In this document: piece after piece, positions 6,684 to 8,646 of the stretch
Layout: each line of letters opens with the position of its first letter
Numbering within the stretch: position 1 is the first letter of the stretch
DNA from: Bacteroidia bacterium
Lineage (GTDB): Bacteria > Bacteroidota > Bacteroidia > Bacteroidales > Tannerellaceae
Reading direction: 5' to 3'
Length of the DNA: 8,646 bases
Assembly (NCBI GenBank): GCA_025996775.1
Contig: BNTS01000128.1
Coordinates: forward strand, 1-8,646
Program-made: the position numbers and the translations under genes
Notes under the pieces: generated by a model
What the model was told of the DNA's origin: nothing
The model's input: the letters and a program-made list of their open reading frames with translations, nothing else
Database searches by the model: none

Positions 6684-8348
6684 TCAGGCAAAGAGCATGA
6701 TCATGAGCTGGGCTGTGATGACTCGAAGGAACATTGAGAGGGGATAAACAGTAGCATACGAGACTGACGGCTCATCGCCTTCAACCGTAGTATTGGCATA
6801 GTTAAGCGCCATCGGATTCGCCATGCTTCCACATAGCATCCCTACATTTTCGGCATAGTCGGTCTTATAGGAGGTAGCGGCAATAAAACCTACAATCAGA
6901 ACAGGTATGAGGGTGAGTGCAAATCCCAACCCAATCCAAAGGACGCCCTCAGGACGGAATACCGTCTCGAAGAAATGAGCGCCCGAAGCCAATCCCAGCC
7001 CCGCCAGATAAATTACAATCCCAAACTCACGCATCATCAGGTTGGCGCTTTGGGTGGTATAGGTTGTTACATGGAAACGCGGTCCGAAAGCGCCCATCAG
7101 GATACCTACTATGATAGGACCTCCGGCAATACCCAACTTCAGCGGAGTTGACATGCCTGGGAGATATATCGGCAAGCATCCCAGCAACACGCCTAAAAAC
7201 ATACCTATAAAAACAGCAAACAGGTTAGGAGCCTCAAGCCGCTTTACCTCATCGCCCAATATTGTGCCTACATTGTTTACTGCAGTAGCTTCGCCCACAA
7301 TCGTAAGGCGGTCGCCAATCTGCAGGCGGAGGTCGCGTGAGGCAAGTAAGTCTATGCCGGCACGGTTTACGCGGGTGATATTAATTCCGTATAGATTGCG
7401 CAATCGTAGCGAGCCGAGTTTTACACCGTTGCAGCGGCTTTGAGTCACAACAATTCGCCGTGAAATCAAATGGCTGTCAATGGCGTTCCAGTCGATGCCA
7501 TCTTTGTTCCAGTCCACATCTTCCTGCTCGCCGAAGAGAGCCGCGATCCCTTCGACATCCTCTTTTGCGGAGATAACAAGCAGATGGTCGCCTTTCAGCA
7601 GTAGCGTGTCGGAGGTAGGAATCGTCACCTTTCCATCCCGCCAGATTCGGGAAATTACCAAATGATGCTCTGCCAGATGCATCACATCTTTGATGCTTTT
7701 ATCGAAAATGCCCGGATTGATTACCTGAAACTCTGCTACATTCATTTTGGGATTCTTCTGCTTCCTGTTTGTCGTTTTCTTCTGGAAAAACTTGCGAAGC
7801 ACGGCAATAGCCATTATCACGCCCACCACGCCCAGCGGATAAGCTACGGCACAAGCCAGTGCCATTCCGGTAAAGTCTTTCGTATTCAACGGGTCTGTTT
7901 GCAATAATGCCTGCTGAGCCGCACCCAACATCGGCGTATTGGTAACTGCCCCTGAGAACAAACCCATCATGGTAGGCAGCGAAACACCGATAGTCCAATG
8001 AAACACCAGTACAAGAAGCAGCCCAAGGGCGATAACTCCTATCGATAAAAGATTCAGTTTTACACCACCCTTCATGAGCGATGAGAAGAAAGCAGGCCCT
8101 ACCTGTAGTCCCAGTGTATAGACAAAAAGAATCAGGCCGAAGTTCTGAGCAAATGCCAGCATGTCGACATTCACTTCAATACCGAAGTGTCCGGCTACAA
8201 TGCCTGCAAAGAAAACGAAAGTGATACCCAGCGAAATGCCGGCAATCTTCAGTCTCCCTAAATACAATCCTAAAGCCGATACTATGGCAAACACCAGAAT
8301 CGCCCATATCATGTCCGATTCTGCAAATACTCCCATTAATTCTCTCAT
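6684..8348 (-). CDS. Putative transporter, YidE/AspT family, with two RCK_C domains
   Basis: Full-length (554 residues) inner-membrane protein of the aspartate:alanine exchanger (AAEx) superfamily. Hydrophobic half 1 (about 12-187) and half 2 (about 375-553) flank a soluble centre (about 200-370) holding two RCK_C/TrkA_C domains, roughly 205-273 and 290-370. The halves are internal repeats: NFGLILFVYTLGLQVG at 69-84 pairs with EFGIVIYLAGLGLASG at 441-456, and SGAVTNTPML at 132-141 pairs with CGSMANPMAL at 506-515. RCK_C domains usually sense ligands and gate transport. AspT exchanges aspartate for alanine, but YidE-like members have no settled substrate, so none is assigned. The ATG at 8348 is preceded by an A-rich leader with no Shine-Dalgarno sequence, and its own promoter lies about 20 bases upstream. 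It appears to be transcribed alone and ends facing the methyltransferase. Confidence 0.92.
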   Translation of the reverse strand: MRELMGVFAESDMIWAILVFAIVSALGLYLGRLKIAGISLGITFVFFAGIVAGHFGIEVNVDMLAFAQNFGLILFVYTLGLQVGPAFFSSLMKGGVKLNLLSIGVIALGLLLVLVFHWTIGVSLPTMMGLFSGAVTNTPMLGAAQQALLQTDPLNTKDFTGMALACAVAYPLGVVGVIMAIAVLRKFFQKKTTNRKQKNPKMNVAEFQVINPGIFDKSIKDVMHLAEHHLVISRIWRDGKVTIPTSDTLLLKGDHLLVISAKEDVEGIAALFGEQEDVDWNKDGIDWNAIDSHLISRRIVVTQSRCNGVKLGSLRLRNLYGINITRVNRAGIDLLASRDLRLQIGDRLTIVGEATAVNNVGTILGDEVKRLEAPNLFAVFIGMFLGVLLGCLPIYLPGMSTPLKLGIAGGPIIVGILMGAFGPRFHVTTYTTQSANLMMREFGIVIYLAGLGLASGAHFFETVFRPEGVLWIGLGFALTLIPVLIVGFIAATSYKTDYAENVGMLCGSMANPMALNYANTTVEGDEPSVSYATVYPLSMFLRVITAQLMIMLFA

Positions 8349-8368
8349 TTTTCGTCTTTTTGGCGCTA

Positions 8369-8400
8369 CAAAAGTACGGCTAATTTATTACTTGCACAAA
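8369..8400 (-). promoter_or_regulatory. Consensus Bacteroides promoter for the transporter gene
   Basis: On the minus strand TTTG (8400-8397), exactly 20 bases, then TACTTTTG (8376-8369). Both match the Bacteroides -33 (TTTG) and -7 (TAnnTTTG) elements at every defined base. Transcription would start near 8362-8365, leaving a leader of only about 14-17 bases before the ATG at 8348. The -33 element lies inside the last codons of the upstream nuclease gene. Confidence 0.8.
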
Positions 8401-8646
8401 TCTTTAAAGGGGCAGTAGGCGCAGGCTTTTCCGGTGGGGGTTTGGATGAAAGGGGTTTCGGGGCTAAAGATATTGTCTAAGCAACTGCGTAGGCCGGCCT
8501 CGAAGTCGGTGGAGAAGGGGGTGAAACTGTCTACAGCCTCTTTTGTAATCCGGTCGGGGCGGTAGTAGACCGAAGGGTCGAAGTCGTCGCCGAAGAGGGT
8601 ACGCATATAGTAGATGGCAGGTCGAAGAGGCGTCCCCTTGCTTTCG
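8388..8646 (-). CDS. PD-(D/E)XK nuclease family protein, C-terminal end (AddB-like)
   Basis: The frame is open to the window edge (first full codon 8645-8643) and ends at TAA 8390-8388, followed at once by a second in-frame TAA. About 85 residues are visible. An ATG at 8606 lies within the frame and is not the likely start, since upstream codons read ESKGTPLRPAIYY. The protein ends CAYCPFKDLCK; CxxCPFxxxC near the C-terminus is the pattern of the last three cysteines of the [4Fe-4S] cluster in AddB/Cas4-type iron-sulfur nucleases, whose first cysteine would lie far upstream. LRPAIYYM fits the strand shortly after the nuclease core. Family members act in double-strand-break processing with an AddA-type helicase partner. 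The catalytic motif is outside the window, so activity cannot be judged. An unrelated nuclease of the same fold (RecB-like) is possible. Confidence 0.65.
   Translation of the reverse strand, partial: ESKGTPLRPAIYYMRTLFGDDFDPSVYYRPDRITKEAVDSFTPFSTDFEAGLRSCLDNIFSPETPFIQTPTGKACAYCPFKDLCK

Noticed and set aside
6678..6694. TCTTTG/CAAAGA stem with five-base loop between the convergent genes
   Set aside because: The stem is six mostly A-T pairs with no T-run on either strand, and it extends into the transporter's stop and last codons. Too weak for a terminator call.

Overview
The window most likely comes from a Bacteroides-type gut bacterium (order Bacteroidales). The signs are two promoters of the Bacteroides class (-7 box TAnnTTTG, -33 box TTTG about 20 bases upstream), A-rich gene leaders without a Shine-Dalgarno sequence, and gene families typical of this group. 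It holds two partial genes at the edges, four complete genes and one short intergenic region of about 200 bases. No rRNA, tRNA, CRISPR array, transposase or phage gene is visible.

Region 1 (1-~640) is compositionally foreign. It carries the 3' part of an EFR1-type ferrodoxin gene (flavodoxin plus two [4Fe-4S] clusters). Lines I counted are about 23-28% G+C, against roughly half in the following genes. After its stop lies an imperfect inverted-repeat element, and then the sequence returns to the host-like style. This looks like the edge of an acquired segment.

Region 2 (~654-6667) is a tight plus-strand operon behind a Bacteroides-type promoter: a 1000-residue exported TPR protein, a 595-residue outer-membrane beta-barrel of the TonB-dependent-receptor-like kind, and a SAM-dependent methyltransferase with a THUMP-like C-terminus. 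The first two genes overlap by one base (TAATG). The second and third are separated by three bases, and the third appears to start at TTG. The TPR and barrel proteins probably work together at the periplasm and outer membrane. The methyltransferase is cytoplasmic and may simply be co-transcribed. A perfect 11-bp inverted repeat sits inside the signal-peptide codons of the barrel gene and may control its expression.

Region 3 (6684-8646, minus strand) is convergent with region 2, with only 16 bases between stop codons. It has a YidE/AspT-family membrane transporter with two RCK_C domains, driven by a promoter that matches the Bacteroides consensus at every defined position. Upstream is the C-terminal end of a PD-(D/E)XK nuclease (AddB-like), and the transporter promoter is embedded in the end of that gene.

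No clearly new multi-gene system is visible. The most interesting points are the uncharacterised TPR/barrel pair with its conserved-looking periplasmic motif, the intragenic hairpin, the stop-to-TTG junction, and the structured element at the edge of the AT-rich segment.
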